Origin: Marinobacter flavimaris
Lineage (GTDB): Bacteria; Pseudomonadota; Gammaproteobacteria; Pseudomonadales; Oleiphilaceae
Length of the DNA: 64,000 bases
Assembly: GCF_002933295.1 (NCBI RefSeq)
Contig: NZ_PSSW01000006.1
Span: forward strand, 186,001-250,000
Reading direction: 5' to 3'
This document shows positions 23,556-36,908 of the stretch, piece after piece. Both the position numbers and the translations under genes were made by a program. The notes below the pieces were generated by a model. The model did no database searches, was not told the DNA's origin, and worked only from the letters and a program-made list of their open reading frames with translations. The stretch's first letter is position 1. The number at the start of each line of letters is the position of its first letter.

Positions 23556-24926
23556 CTATTTACCGATACAGAAGCTGCTGAAGATCTTGCCCAGTAACTC
23601 ATCAGGCGTCAGATGCCCGGTGATCTCGCCCAGGCTATCCTGGGCGGCACGCAGGTCTTCAGCCAGAAGCTCGCCGGCACCGAAACCCTCCAGCTGGCTC
23701 TGGCCTTGGATCAGCAGGGCCTGGGCGCGCTCCAGAGCATCAAGATGGCGGCGCCGGGCGAGGAAACCACCTTCTGTGGTGCTGGCAAACCCCATGCATT
23801 GTTTGAGATGGTCCCGGAGTATCTCCAGGCCCTCGGCAGACTTTGCTGCCAAACGGATCACCGGCGCGCTCTGGTGATCTTCGGCACTGATACCGACCGT
23901 TTCACCAGAGAGGTCCACCTTATTCCGTATCACCGTCACCGGGGCGTTGGCCGGTAGCTGGTCGATGAAATCCGGCCAGATTTCATGGGGACTGGTTTTC
24001 TCGGTGGTAGTCGCATCCACCATCAGAAGAATGCGATCGGCCTGACGGATTTCCTCCCAGGCCCGGGCAATACCGATCTGTTCCACTTCGTCCGGGCTGT
24101 CCCGCAGGCCGGCGGTATCGATAATGTGCAGGGGCATCCCATCGATGTGGATATGCTCCCGCAGGACATCACGGGTTGTGCCCTCAATCGCCGTAACAAT
24201 GGCCGCTTCGCGACCAGCCAGGGCATTGAGCAGACTGGATTTCCCGGCATTTGGCCTGCCGCCAATGACCACTTTCATGCCGTCCCGCAGAATGGTCCCC
24301 TGCTGGGCTTCGGCCAGGATTTTCCCGAGCCGCTCCAGGAGGTTTTGAAGGTCACTGGCCACCTTGCCGTCGGCCAGGAAGTCGATTTCCTCCTCGGGAA
24401 AATCGATCGCCGCCTCCACGTAGATCCGCAGATGAGTGACCGCCTCCACCAGATCCTCGATCTGCCTGGAGAACACACCCTGCATCGAACGAACCGCGCA
24501 GCGGGCCGCCTGTTCCGAACTGCTTTCAATCAGGTCGGCAATCGCTTCGGCCTGGGCCAGGTCCAGTTTGTCGTTCAGAAACGCCCGCTCGGAAAACTCG
24601 CCGGGCCGGGCGAGCCTTGCACCCTGGCTGCACACCTCACGGAGCAGAAGATCGAGAATCACCGTACCACCGTGCCCCTGAAGCTCGAACACATCTTCGC
24701 CGGTGAACGAGTGGGGGTTGGGGAAAAACAGGCCGATGCCCTCGTCTATTAACTCGCCATGGCTGTCATGGAAGGGGCCGTAATGGGCATATCGCGGTTT
24801 CGGCTCAAACCCCAGCATCTTTTTTGCAATGGCGAGGGCCTTGGGCCCAGAGATACGAACAATGCCAACTCCGGCCTGTCCCGGTGCGGTGGCGATGGCT
24901 GCGATGGTGTCAGAACTCTGGCTCAT
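23556..24926 (-). CDS. mnmE: MnmE, tRNA modification GTPase
   Basis: 456 residues from the ATG at 24926 ([20 protein letters not shown]). The open frame extends 44 codons further, but that part is unlike the family. It has an N-terminal folate-binding domain, a helical domain with an inserted G domain (P-loop [31 protein letters not shown]), and the invariant C-terminus FCIGK, whose cysteine is conserved. It acts with MnmG in wobble-uridine modification. It lies 70 nt downstream of yidC, with a hairpin between them. Confidence 0.97.
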   Translation of the reverse strand: MSQSSDTIAAIATAPGQAGVGIVRISGPKALAIAKKMLGFEPKPRYAHYGPFHDSHGELIDEGIGLFFPNPHSFTGEDVFELQGHGGTVILDLLLREVCSQGARLARPGEFSERAFLNDKLDLAQAEAIADLIESSSEQAARCAVRSMQGVFSRQIEDLVEAVTHLRIYVEAAIDFPEEEIDFLADGKVASDLQNLLERLGKILAEAQQGTILRDGMKVVIGGRPNAGKSSLLNALAGREAAIVTAIEGTTRDVLREHIHIDGMPLHIIDTAGLRDSPDEVEQIGIARAWEEIRQADRILLMVDATTTEKTSPHEIWPDFIDQLPANAPVTVIRNKVDLSGETVGISAEDHQSAPVIRLAAKSAEGLEILRDHLKQCMGFASTTEGGFLARRRHLDALERAQALLIQGQSQLEGFGAGELLAEDLRAAQDSLGEITGHLTPDELLGKIFSSFCIGK

Positions 24927-24950
24927 GCTTTTTCCACAGGCTGAAAACAA

Positions 24951-24975
24951 CAAAGGCTCCATACAGGAGCCTTTG
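24951..24975 (-). terminator. Hairpin terminator between yidC and mnmE
   Basis: A perfect 10-bp stem (CAAAGGCTCC / GGAGCCTTTG) with a 5-nt loop lies past the yidC stop; on the minus strand it is followed by TTG and then a short run of T. The T-tract is broken, so termination may be partial and mnmE could still be reached. Confidence 0.75.
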
Positions 24976-24996
24976 CCGGGTCGGTTCGGGCACCGG

Positions 24997-26712
24997 TCAG
25001 TGCTTCTTGCCGGCCATTTCTGCTTCGATCTTGCGGGTAATGTACCACTGCTGGGCAATGGACAGAATATTGTTCACCAGCCAGTACAGAACCAGACCTG
25101 CCGGGAACCACAGGAAGAAGACCGTAAAGATCAACGGCATCATCTTCATGATCTTGGCCTGCATCGGATCCGGAGGCGTCGGGTTCAGACTCATCTGCAG
25201 GAACATGCTGGCACCCATCAGAATCGGCAGGATGAAGTACGGGTCCATGACCGACAGATCCTGAATCCACAGCATGAATGGCGCGTGACGAAGCTGAACA
25301 CTCTCGAACAGAACCCAGTACAGGGAGATGAACACCGGCATCTGTACCAGTATGGGCAGACAGCCACCCAGCGGATTGATCTTCTCCCGCTTGTACAACG
25401 CCATCATTTCCTGGGACATGCGCTGCCGGTCGTCTCCGTACAGTTCTTTCAGCCGGGTCAGCTGAGGCGCAACGGCCCGCATCTTGGCCATAGACTTGTA
25501 GCTGGTAGCGGACAGATGGAAAAACACCGCCTTGACCAGAACCGTCAGCAGGATGATGGACACGCCCCAGTTGCCAACCAGGCTATGGAACCAGTCCAGA
25601 ATGATGAACAGCGGCAGCGAAATGAAGAACAACCAGCCGAAATCAACGGTACGGTCGAGGTTCGGAGCCATGCCTTCAAGGCGTTCAATGATCTTCGGCC
25701 CAACGTAGGCCCGGGCACCGATCTCTGCGGTTTCGCCCGGCGCCACACTGGTAGCCGGATAAACAAAGCCCATTACATAGTTCGGGCCACGGCGCGTGGT
25801 CTGGTACTGGGCGGGAATATCGCGCTCCGGTACCCATGCCGACAGGAAGTAGTGCTGCAGGAAGGCCAGCCAGCCGTTGGTAACCGACTGATTGATCTGG
25901 TTTTCCTGGAGGTCTCCGAAATCAAACTTCTCGTAGGGATCTTCCGGGGAGCTGATGACCAGACCCAGGAAGGCCTGGATACCCATGCTGGTCTGGGAGG
26001 TCGGGTCCGGGGACTGATCCCGGACGATCTTGCCGGTGAAATTGGCCTGCCATTCTTCACTCGACTGGTTTTCAACCAGATATTTGACGCCAATTTCGTA
26101 GCTGTTGCGTTCAAATTCATAACGCTTGGTGATCTGGACGCCATTATCAGAGGTGTAAGTCAGATCTACCTGAAGCTGATTGTCGCCTTCCGCCAGTTCA
26201 TAGCTTGCAGCGTCAGCACTGTAGACCGGAGCCGAACCGTTTTTGCGACTGTCCGGGCCATCACGACCAATCAGTCCACTTTCAAGTACATAAAGGCGAT
26301 TCTGGGTGTTGTTCAGCAGGGTTAGCGGTGCCTTGCTGTTCAGGGACTTGTCGTAATTGAGCAGCTGGGCTTTCACCAGGTTGCCACTGACCCGATCAAT
26401 CTGCAGGTCGTAGACATCGGTGCGAACCGTGATGAACTGATCGCTAACGCTGGTGGTGGTTTCTGTTGAACTGACGACAGCCTGACCGGTCTCCGGAGTT
26501 GTGAACTCACCATCGCCATTAACCTGAGCGGAGCTGTCCTCCGGAAGCACCATATTGTCTGTATTGGCCATGCTGCCAGCGCTTTGGGAAGGCTGGGATT
26601 CAGTGACCTGAGCCGTCTCGGGCGGCTGATGGTAATCCTCATTCCAGGCAAGCACCATCAGATAACTGACAATAGCCAGGCCGGCAAATAATACGATGCG
26701 TTGAATATCCAT
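24997..26712 (-). CDS. yidC: YidC, membrane protein insertase
   Basis: 571 residues from the ATG at 26712 ([20 protein letters not shown]); the open frame extends 35 codons further, but that stretch overlaps yidD and is not family-like. An N-terminal membrane helix is followed by the large periplasmic beta-sandwich (about 60-345) and then the conserved five-helix core (about 350-555), with the [19 protein letters not shown] coiled hairpin. It ends in a basic tail, [12 protein letters not shown]. YidC inserts small membrane proteins, including AtpE, and assists Sec. Confidence 0.98.
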   Translation of the reverse strand: MDIQRIVLFAGLAIVSYLMVLAWNEDYHQPPETAQVTESQPSQSAGSMANTDNMVLPEDSSAQVNGDGEFTTPETGQAVVSSTETTTSVSDQFITVRTDVYDLQIDRVSGNLVKAQLLNYDKSLNSKAPLTLLNNTQNRLYVLESGLIGRDGPDSRKNGSAPVYSADAASYELAEGDNQLQVDLTYTSDNGVQITKRYEFERNSYEIGVKYLVENQSSEEWQANFTGKIVRDQSPDPTSQTSMGIQAFLGLVISSPEDPYEKFDFGDLQENQINQSVTNGWLAFLQHYFLSAWVPERDIPAQYQTTRRGPNYVMGFVYPATSVAPGETAEIGARAYVGPKIIERLEGMAPNLDRTVDFGWLFFISLPLFIILDWFHSLVGNWGVSIILLTVLVKAVFFHLSATSYKSMAKMRAVAPQLTRLKELYGDDRQRMSQEMMALYKREKINPLGGCLPILVQMPVFISLYWVLFESVQLRHAPFMLWIQDLSVMDPYFILPILMGASMFLQMSLNPTPPDPMQAKIMKMMPLIFTVFFLWFPAGLVLYWLVNNILSIAQQWYITRKIEAEMAGKKH

Positions 26713-26716
26713 AGAG

Positions 26717-27010
26717 TTACTGTCTGGTCTGGGTTGTTGTATGGGAGTGATCAGCGTGTACGCAGGCTGTTGCGGTTTCCGGAGCCCGGGGTTCTGTCGT
26801 TCCCGGTACAGGATCATAACCGCCTTCCGCCCAGGGATGACACCTTAACAGACGCCGGATTGCGAGAAATAATCCTTTAAATGCGCCATGGTGGTTTATG
26901 GCTTCAACGGCGTATTGAGAGCAGGTGGGGTAGTGGCGGCAGTGACTGGCCATCAGCGGACTGATTGCATACTGGTAGAAGCGGATGGGCAGAAGCAGAA
27001 GCTTGCGCAT
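26717..27010 (-). CDS. yidD: YidD, membrane-protein insertion efficiency factor
   Basis: 97 residues. The conserved core reads [14 protein letters not shown] and then [15 protein letters not shown], with an amphipathic N-terminal helix. The last 25 residues are a variable tail. Its ATG overlaps the rnpA stop by one base (TAATG), showing translational coupling. yidC starts 4 nt after its stop. Confidence 0.96.
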   Translation of the reverse strand: MRKLLLLPIRFYQYAISPLMASHCRHYPTCSQYAVEAINHHGAFKGLFLAIRRLLRCHPWAEGGYDPVPGTTEPRAPETATACVHADHSHTTTQTRQ

Positions 27011-27417
27011 TAACCCGTTCCTCGATCGACAGTGTCCGATGTTGCTGCCCGGGATGGCTGAGATTGAGCGTACTTTTTCCTGAGACGGCGTAAGAGGTCG
27101 TCCATGGATGCCCGAACCGAGTGGTTGTCCAGGGAAACCAGACCCTGGCGTCCCAGAACCACAAGGTCGAGGCCGGGCAGATCCGTCTGGTGACGGAAAC
27201 TTTCCCTGACCTGTCGCTTTACCCGGTTCCTCTGGACTGCAAGCTTCAGGTTTTTCTTCGAGAAGATCAAACCGATCCTGGCGTGACCGAGGTTATTCGG
27301 TGTCGCCAGGATCAGAAAATTCCGGTGTGGAACTTTCAGCTGCACGTCGTTGAAGACTTTGCCGTAATCAGCAGGTCGCAAGAGACGATGCGATTTCGGG
27401 AAACTCAAAGCCTTCAT
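27010..27417 (-). CDS. rnpA: RNase P protein component
   Basis: 135 residues. The RNR signature [14 protein letters not shown] and the N-terminal [17 protein letters not shown] match RnpA. It supports the catalytic RNA in maturing tRNA 5' ends. It lies 14 nt after rpmH and one base into yidD, in the standard rpmH-rnpA-yidD-yidC order. Confidence 0.98.
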   Translation of the reverse strand: MKALSFPKSHRLLRPADYGKVFNDVQLKVPHRNFLILATPNNLGHARIGLIFSKKNLKLAVQRNRVKRQVRESFRHQTDLPGLDLVVLGRQGLVSLDNHSVRASMDDLLRRLRKKYAQSQPSRAATSDTVDRGTG

Positions 27418-27431
27418 GAGGCAATCAGAGC

Positions 27432-27566
27432 TTACGCGGACAGACGTGCGCGACCCTTGGCACGACGACGGGAAATAACCTTGCGGCCGTTGGCAGTGGC
27501 CATACGGGCACGGAAACCGTGAACGCGCTTACGCTTCAGGACGCTTGGTTGAAACGTTCTTTTCAT
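27432..27566 (-). CDS. rpmH: Ribosomal protein bL34
   Basis: 44 residues, highly basic. It begins [18 protein letters not shown] and ends KGRARLSA, matching bL34 over its whole length. It is the first gene of the rpmH-rnpA-yidD-yidC cluster, and its upstream side faces the oriC/dnaA spacer. Confidence 0.99.
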   Translation of the reverse strand: MKRTFQPSVLKRKRVHGFRARMATANGRKVISRRRAKGRARLSA

Positions 27567-28211
27567 GGTGATGATCTCACAATTCGTAAGTTGGAAATTC
27601 AGTAACTGGCTGGAAAATGAACAGCCAAAACAGGAGCGGCATTCTATGCAAATACCGGTGGGAATTCAATGCTTATTGCTAGGGGGTTGTGCGCATGCCC
27701 GAAATTCGGAATCAGCCAGGTCAGCTAATAAATTCAGTAAGTCTTTTTAGAATTCTTTTAAGGATTAATTATTACTGTTATTAGTACCGCAGGTTTCTGT
27801 GGATAAGCGAAGAAAAGATCAGAAAAACAGTTCGTTGGGCGGTTTATAAGGGTATTGATAAGGCGCCCTGAGATCTGTGGACGATGGCAGGGTGAAATGT
27901 GGGTAAGTCGTTTTCGAAGCGAGGTTCAAAGTTATCCCCGGTTGTATCCCGTGGTTCCTAACAGGGTTAAACCCGGGCTGTACACACAGGGCTGTGGGTA
28001 ACTTTCATTGTAGGAATTTTCTGTACACAAGGTTGTAGGTAAGTTCGTAAAAAATTGAAATATAAAGAAATAAATTTCCACAGGCTGTTCATGAACTGGC
28101 TTTAGCCCTTTCACTGGAGGGCCGGTCGGGTTAGAATTCGGGGTCATCTCACAGGACAGGAAGTCCCTTGTCCGTTCAGAGACATTTCAGGGTTATCGGG
28201 AGCAGGCTGTC
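27567..28211. other. Probable chromosomal replication origin (oriC)
   Basis: This 645-nt gene-free gap between rpmH and dnaA is where pseudomonad-type origins lie. It has an AT-rich stretch (about 27721-27790), a perfect DnaA box (27798-27806) and several near matches: TGTGGGTAA at 27898-27906 and 27993-28001, TTATCCCCG at 27932-27940, TGTAGGTAA at 28034-28042. A second AT-rich run (about 28040-28080) follows. The rpmH and dnaA promoters must also lie here. Strand-composition skew was not computed. Confidence 0.85.
27798..27806 (-). promoter_or_regulatory. DnaA box in oriC (perfect)
   Basis: TTATCCACA read on the minus strand, directly beside the AT-rich stretch that is the best candidate for the unwinding element. 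Confidence 0.85.
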
Positions 28212-29666
28212 GTGCCAAACAGTATGTGGCATCAATGTCTTGAAGTACTCCGGGACGAGTTTCCCGCACAACAGTTCAATACCTGGCTCAGGCCCCTGCA
28301 GTCCGATCACCGGGAGGGGCAGTTGATGCTGTTCGCCCCAAACCGTTTTGTCATGGATTGGGTAAACGAAAAGTACCTGCGACGTATCGAAGAGGTGCTT
28401 AAGGATCTGAACGGTGGGCAGGCGCCCCGGGTCAATATGAAAGTGGGTTCCGCACCCCGTGAAGGCGAACCGGTCAAACGGTCGGAAACACCTGCCCGCG
28501 TTAACGGTCAGGTTCAGGAAGAGGCCGGCAGCCGGGTAACCGAAGAAGAAAAAGGGGTGGCCGCCACCGTTGCATCCACACCATCCGTGCGCCCGAAGAG
28601 TGACACCCAGCGGCGTCCGGTTCAGGTTGAAGGTGACATCAAACACCAGAGCTTCCTCAACGAGGGGTTCACCTTCGAAACCTTTGTGGAAGGCAAATCC
28701 AACCAGCTCGCCCGTGCCGCATCCATGCAGGTGGCCGAGAATCCGGGTGGAGCCTACAACCCTCTGTTTTTGTACGGCGGGGTTGGTCTTGGTAAAACAC
28801 ACCTGATGCATGCGATCGGCAACGAAATTGTCCGTCGTAACCCCAAGGCGAAGGTGGCCTATCTCCGTTCGGAGCGTTTTGTTGCCGATATGGTGAAGGC
28901 ATTGCAGCTTAACGCCATCAACGAGTTCAAGCGCTATTACCGTTCAGTGGATGCGCTGTTGATTGATGATATCCAGTTCTTCGCCCGCAAGGAGCGTTCC
29001 CAGGAAGAGTTCTTCCATACCTTTAATGCGTTGTTGGAAGGCGGGCAGCAGGTAATCGTTACCTGCGATCGGTTTCCGAAAGAAATTGTGGATATGGAAG
29101 AGCGACTCAAATCGCGGTTTGGCTGGGGCCTGACGGTGATGGTAGAGCCGCCGGAACTGGAAACGCGGGTTGCCATTTTGATGAAAAAGGCCGATCAGGC
29201 CAATGTTAAGCTTAGCAGCGAAGCGGCCTTTTTTATTGCCCAGAAGATTCGTTCAAACGTTCGGGAGCTAGAAGGCGCGCTTCGTCTGGTGATAGCGAAT
29301 GCTCACTTCACCGGCTCTGAAATCACTCCGCCGTTTATCCGGGAGAGCCTGAAAGACCTGTTGGCGCTGCACGAGAAACAGGTGAGCATCGACAACATTC
29401 AGCGCACGGTGGCGGAATATTACAAGATCAAGGTGGCCGATCTGCTATCCAAGCGCCGGACTCGAACGGTGACCCGGCCAAGGCAGGTCGCCATGGCGTT
29501 GTCGAAGGAGCTGACCAATCACAGCTTGCCGGAGATTGGTGATGCCTTTGGCGGGCGTGACCACACCACCGTATTGCATGCGTGCAAGAAAATCGTGGAG
29601 TTGCAGGAGACTGATCCGGGCATCCGCGAGGATTATCAGAATTTTATGAGACTGCTGACCACCTGA
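28212..29666 (+). CDS. dnaA: DnaA, chromosomal replication initiator
   Basis: 484 residues. Domain I ([26 protein letters not shown]) is followed by a charged variable linker (about 80-150). The AAA+ domain has Walker [10 protein letters not shown] at 189-197 and Walker [10 protein letters not shown]. Domain IV carries the box-binding signature [15 protein letters not shown]. The start is a GTG with GGGAG upstream; the ATG four codons later is an alternative. It begins the dnaA-dnaN-(ABC1)-recF-gyrB set next to oriC. Confidence 0.99.
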   Translation: MPNSMWHQCLEVLRDEFPAQQFNTWLRPLQSDHREGQLMLFAPNRFVMDWVNEKYLRRIEEVLKDLNGGQAPRVNMKVGSAPREGEPVKRSETPARVNGQVQEEAGSRVTEEEKGVAATVASTPSVRPKSDTQRRPVQVEGDIKHQSFLNEGFTFETFVEGKSNQLARAASMQVAENPGGAYNPLFLYGGVGLGKTHLMHAIGNEIVRRNPKAKVAYLRSERFVADMVKALQLNAINEFKRYYRSVDALLIDDIQFFARKERSQEEFFHTFNALLEGGQQVIVTCDRFPKEIVDMEERLKSRFGWGLTVMVEPPELETRVAILMKKADQANVKLSSEAAFFIAQKIRSNVRELEGALRLVIANAHFTGSEITPPFIRESLKDLLALHEKQVSIDNIQRTVAEYYKIKVADLLSKRRTRTVTRPRQVAMALSKELTNHSLPEIGDAFGGRDHTTVLHACKKIVELQETDPGIREDYQNFMRLLTT

Positions 29667-29721
29667 TGCCGGGCGTTGGCGAACAACATTCACCCTTCCA
29701 ACATAAAGAAAGCTGAGTGCC

Positions 29722-30825
29722 ATGAAACTGACGATCAGCCGTGAATCCCTGCTTACCCCGCTGCAAAGCATTGCTGGCGTGGTGGAAAAGAAACAGACCA
29801 TGCCCGTGCTCTCCAACGTGTTGCTGGTGGCCGAGGACAATACCCTGACCCTGACCGGTACCAATATGGAAGTGGAACTGGTGGCGCGGGTAACACCGGT
29901 GCATGTAGATCAGCCCGGCCGGATTACCGTCCCGGCCCGCAAGCTGTCGGATATCTCCCGGGCCCTGGGTGACGAGGCGCCGATGGAGTTGTCGCTTGAA
30001 GGCGATCGGTTGCACCTGCGGTGTGGCGCCAGCCACTTTACCCTGTCGACCCTGCCGGCGGAGCACTTTCCGAACGTGGAAGACGAAGACGAGAGCTTCC
30101 GTCTGGAATTGCCCCAGAAAGAACTCGGCCGGATGCTCGATGCCACGGCGTTCGCCATGGCTCAGCAGGACGTGCGCTATTACCTGAACGGACTGTTGCT
30201 GGAAGTGGACAAGGACCATGTGCGGACGGTAGCTACCGACGGCCATCGATTGGCCATGGCACATCTGGAACTGGCCACCAATTGCCCGGAGCTGCGTCAG
30301 GTTATTGTTCCGCGCAAAGGGGTACTGGAACTGGCCCGGTTGCTCGATGATGTGGAAACACCGGTGACCCTGGTTATTGGCGATAACCACCTGCGAGCGA
30401 CGGTGGGGTCTTATACCTTCACCTCGAAACTGATTGAAGGCAAATTCCCCGACTACAATCGCGTGATTCCGCGCGGGGGCGACAAGATCGTCCTGGCGGA
30501 CCGCGCCACCTTGAAGAACACCCTGCAACGGGCGGGCATCCTGTCCCACGAGAACATCCGCGGCGTGCGCCTGAACCTGGCATCCAATGAACTCCAGGTA
30601 TTTGCCAACAACCCGGATCAGGAACAGGCCGAAGACGCGCTGCCGGTGGACTATCAGGGCGAATCCCTGCAAATCGGTTTTAATGTAGGCTATCTGGTGG
30701 ATGTCATGAACGCGCTGGATGAGGACCAGGTAAAAATAACCCTGTCGAATCCGAACAGCAGTGCGTTGATAGAGGCGCAAAACGATAACCGTTGCCTCTA
30801 TGTTGTCATGCCCATGAGGCTGTAG
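29722..30825 (+). CDS. dnaN: DNA polymerase III beta sliding clamp
   Basis: 367 residues, the usual length, made of three similar clamp domains. It begins MKLTISRESLLTPLQSIAGVV and ends YVVMPMRL, the conserved C-terminus next to the partner-binding pocket. The DGHRLAMA motif is in domain 2. It lies 55 nt after dnaA. An AGGAGG for the next gene overlaps its stop codon region. Confidence 0.99.
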   Translation: MKLTISRESLLTPLQSIAGVVEKKQTMPVLSNVLLVAEDNTLTLTGTNMEVELVARVTPVHVDQPGRITVPARKLSDISRALGDEAPMELSLEGDRLHLRCGASHFTLSTLPAEHFPNVEDEDESFRLELPQKELGRMLDATAFAMAQQDVRYYLNGLLLEVDKDHVRTVATDGHRLAMAHLELATNCPELRQVIVPRKGVLELARLLDDVETPVTLVIGDNHLRATVGSYTFTSKLIEGKFPDYNRVIPRGGDKIVLADRATLKNTLQRAGILSHENIRGVRLNLASNELQVFANNPDQEQAEDALPVDYQGESLQIGFNVGYLVDVMNALDEDQVKITLSNPNSSALIEAQNDNRCLYVVMPMRL

Positions 30826-30840
30826 GAGGAGATGAGATTG

Positions 30841-32112
30841 ATGAGTACCGTAACGAATGGAATCAAAGGCGCCTTCAGGATTGGCCAGACTGTGTCGGTA
30901 CTCGGGCGCACCGGGATCAACTGGCTTCGGGGGGATCGCCCTCCAACGCCGCGCTTGCTGAGGCAGACGTTTGAATCCCTCGGTGCAACCTACATCAAAC
31001 TGGGACAGTTCATTGCCAGCTCCCCGACGTTTTTCCCTAAGGAGTATGTCGAGGAGTTCCAGCACTGCCTGGACAGAACACCCAACCTGCCCTTTGGTGT
31101 GATCAAGAGAATTATCCGGGAAGAGCTTGGTCGGCCCCTGGAGGAAGTCTATTCGGAAATCGATCCGGTGGCCCTGGCGTCGGCATCGATTGCCCAGGTT
31201 CACGCCGCGCGTCTGGTCTCCGGTGAAGAAGTGGTGATCAAGGTTCAGAAGCCGGGTGTGGAAAACATTCTCTTAACCGATCTTAACTTCCTGTACCTGT
31301 CTGCCCGTATTCTGGAAATTCTGGCGCCAAAACTGTCCTGGACCTCCATGTCCGGTATCGTCGAGGAAATCCAGCGGACCATGATGGAAGAGTGCGATTT
31401 CATCAAGGAAGCGAGCAACCTGAAGGTGTTCCGGGAGTTTCTGCACGATACCCATAATGAAGATGCGGCAGTACCGAGGGTGTTCGAACACTGCAGCACC
31501 CGGCGGATCCTGACCATGGAGCGGTTCCACGGTGTGTCCCTGACCGATCTGGAAAGTATCCGCGGTTACGCCCGTGATCCGGAGCGTACCCTGATCACCG
31601 CCATGAACACCTGGTTTTCCAGTTTGACCCAATGTGAGTTTTTCCACGCGGATGTGCACGCCGGCAACCTGATGGTTCTCAAGGACGGTCGGGTTGGTTT
31701 TATTGACTTCGGAATTGTTGGTCGTATCAAGCCGGATACCTGGCAGGCGGTGAGCGATTTTATTTCAGCCGTTATGGTTGGGAATTTCGAGGGAATGGCC
31801 GACGCGATGATCCGCATCGGTATTACCCGCCAGACGGTTCGGGTAGATGATCTGGCCAGCGATTTGAGACGGCTCTACCAGCAGATGGACCGAATGGTGC
31901 CCGACGAGGTTCCCTATGAGGCGGAGCAGGCAGAAGACGATGTTAATCATATCCTGATGGATATGGTTAAGATCGGCGAAAGCCATGGCCTGCATTTTCC
32001 AAGGGAATTCGCTTTGCTACTGAAACAGTTCCTGTATTTCGATCGCTATGTTCACATCCTTGCACCAGAAATGGATGTGTTCATGGACGAACGGTTGAAC
32101 ATGCTCCACTGA
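30841..32112 (+). CDS. ABC1/AarF/UbiB-family atypical kinase
   Basis: 423 residues from the ATG at 30841, which is 9 nt after AGGAGGAG; the ATG at 30832 touches that site and is less likely. The family motifs are the KxGQ motif (TYIKLGQFIASSP), the catalytic HADVHAGNL and the metal-binding GFIDFGIVG. UbiB-type members support ubiquinone synthesis in the membrane, but the two C-terminal membrane helices of UbiB are not evident here, so the role is unknown. Its position between dnaN and recF is unusual. A terminator follows it. Confidence 0.9.
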   Translation: MSTVTNGIKGAFRIGQTVSVLGRTGINWLRGDRPPTPRLLRQTFESLGATYIKLGQFIASSPTFFPKEYVEEFQHCLDRTPNLPFGVIKRIIREELGRPLEEVYSEIDPVALASASIAQVHAARLVSGEEVVIKVQKPGVENILLTDLNFLYLSARILEILAPKLSWTSMSGIVEEIQRTMMEECDFIKEASNLKVFREFLHDTHNEDAAVPRVFEHCSTRRILTMERFHGVSLTDLESIRGYARDPERTLITAMNTWFSSLTQCEFFHADVHAGNLMVLKDGRVGFIDFGIVGRIKPDTWQAVSDFISAVMVGNFEGMADAMIRIGITRQTVRVDDLASDLRRLYQQMDRMVPDEVPYEAEQAEDDVNHILMDMVKIGESHGLHFPREFALLLKQFLYFDRYVHILAPEMDVFMDERLNMLH

Positions 32113-32148
32113 GGCTGTCGCCTTGAGCGATTGGCTTTTGTACACTAG

Positions 32149-32185
32149 GGCAGCGTTACCGACGGGAAGGTAACGCTGCCTTTTT
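32149..32185 (+). terminator. Rho-independent terminator between the ABC1 gene and recF
   Basis: A perfect 12-bp stem (GGCAGCGTTACC / GGTAACGCTGCC) around an 8-nt loop is followed by five T residues. It lies 36 nt past the ABC1 stop and 56 nt before recF, so recF-gyrB probably need their own promoter. Confidence 0.93.
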
Positions 32186-32240
32186 CGTTAAAGGGTTTTG
32201 TGTTGGTTCCTGCCCTCGTCCCCTTCGAGTCTGCTTTTCT

Positions 32241-35838
<3,598 letters not shown>

Positions 35839-35865
35839 TCACAACCGTCCAAAAGGCACAAAAAA

Positions 35866-35901
35866 AAGCGGCGAAGGCTTCAAGCCTTCGCCGCTTTTTT
35901 T
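35866..35901. terminator. Strong bidirectional terminator between gyrB and the VC0807-type gene
   Basis: A 15-bp perfect inverted repeat (35866-35880 and 35882-35896) has A residues on the left and T residues on the right, so it can end transcription from both the gyrB side and the converging minus-strand gene. Confidence 0.95.
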
Positions 35902-35938
35902 GTTTTCGATCCCGTGCGGCAACGATCCACCGGAGGTT

Positions 35939-36703
35939 TTATTTACCGGTGCTCGATTCCGACGATTCGTTTCGCTCCCTCTCTTTCTCCGCCAGATGCG
36001 GTGCCATCACCTCTTCCAGCGTGTACCCGGTCAGCCGGCGGATGGTGCGCCAGAGATAATAAAAGATCAACATCATCATAATCATGGAAGGAATGGCGAT
36101 CATGGGATAGCTCACCAGGGTCATCCGACCAAGCTCCTCATTGAACGCCTCGGTACCGGACGGGCTGACCACGATCCATTTAGCAATCACGTAGTTCATG
36201 ATGGATGAAAACAGGAAGGTGCCCGCAAAGAAGTAACTCGCCTTGAGCAGGCGGGCCTCGAATTCCTCAACCCGATTGTGTTCTTCAAGGGTTTTGTGGA
36301 TCTTATCGACATCCAGAACACTCGGGTTATACAGAAGGGTGCGTACCAGAGGGTACTTGGTTCGTGTGGAAGCCAGTACCGCCAGACCTATGATCGCGGG
36401 AATCGCGGCTTCCTTGATGGCTAACCAACCCGCATCCAGCTCAAGCAGGCCAATGCCGCCTGTCAGCCCGACACTGACCAGACCGAGTACCGCAATGAAG
36501 TTTTTCTTGCGGTACTTGATCAGTTCGAACAACCCCCAGCCCAGTGGAAACGCCAGGCCGATGACCAGTGCGTTCACGCTGCCCAGATGTTCTTCGCCAC
36601 TGAACTTCATTAGGATAACGGATGGAATGATAATGCTGACCAGCAAGTCGACCCAGGGCCTTGGTTTGTGGTCCGGAACGTTGGCGGAGCTCGGAGACGT
36701 CAT
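35939..36703 (-). CDS. VC0807-type integral membrane protein
   Basis: 254 residues with about six membrane helices and a charged C-terminal tail (HLAEKERERNESSES). The segments IIIPSVILMKFSGEE, KYRKKNFIAVLGLVSVG and FFAGTFLFSSIMNYVIA match the VC0807 family as I recall it. No function is established. It converges on gyrB and has its own 205-nt upstream spacer (36704-36908), which also contains the gabT terminator. Confidence 0.75.
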   Translation of the reverse strand: MTSPSSANVPDHKPRPWVDLLVSIIIPSVILMKFSGEEHLGSVNALVIGLAFPLGWGLFELIKYRKKNFIAVLGLVSVGLTGGIGLLELDAGWLAIKEAAIPAIIGLAVLASTRTKYPLVRTLLYNPSVLDVDKIHKTLEEHNRVEEFEARLLKASYFFAGTFLFSSIMNYVIAKWIVVSPSGTEAFNEELGRMTLVSYPMIAIPSMIMMMLIFYYLWRTIRRLTGYTLEEVMAPHLAEKERERNESSESSTGK

Positions 36704-36853
36704 GTTCTAGCCTGATTGGTGAAACTGGAGCAGGCCGGAAGGCACTGCCGGAGTAGTCTGGGCAGTATACGATGAATCCAAGTGTGGACGTAACCGCCGT
36801 CACCGCACACAGAAGCGGCGGGTTGACTGAATAGACGCTTTCCAAACGGGCAT

Positions 36854-36876
36854 AAAAAAACCGGGCTTATGCCCGG
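36854..36876 (-). terminator. Rho-independent terminator after gabT
   Basis: On the minus strand a GCCGGGC-type 6-bp stem (36861-36876) with a 4-nt loop is followed by seven T residues. It lies 32 nt past the gabT stop codon. Confidence 0.88.
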
Positions 36877-36908
36877 CTTTTCTGTTTCTTCTTGAACGTC
36901 AGCGCCGA

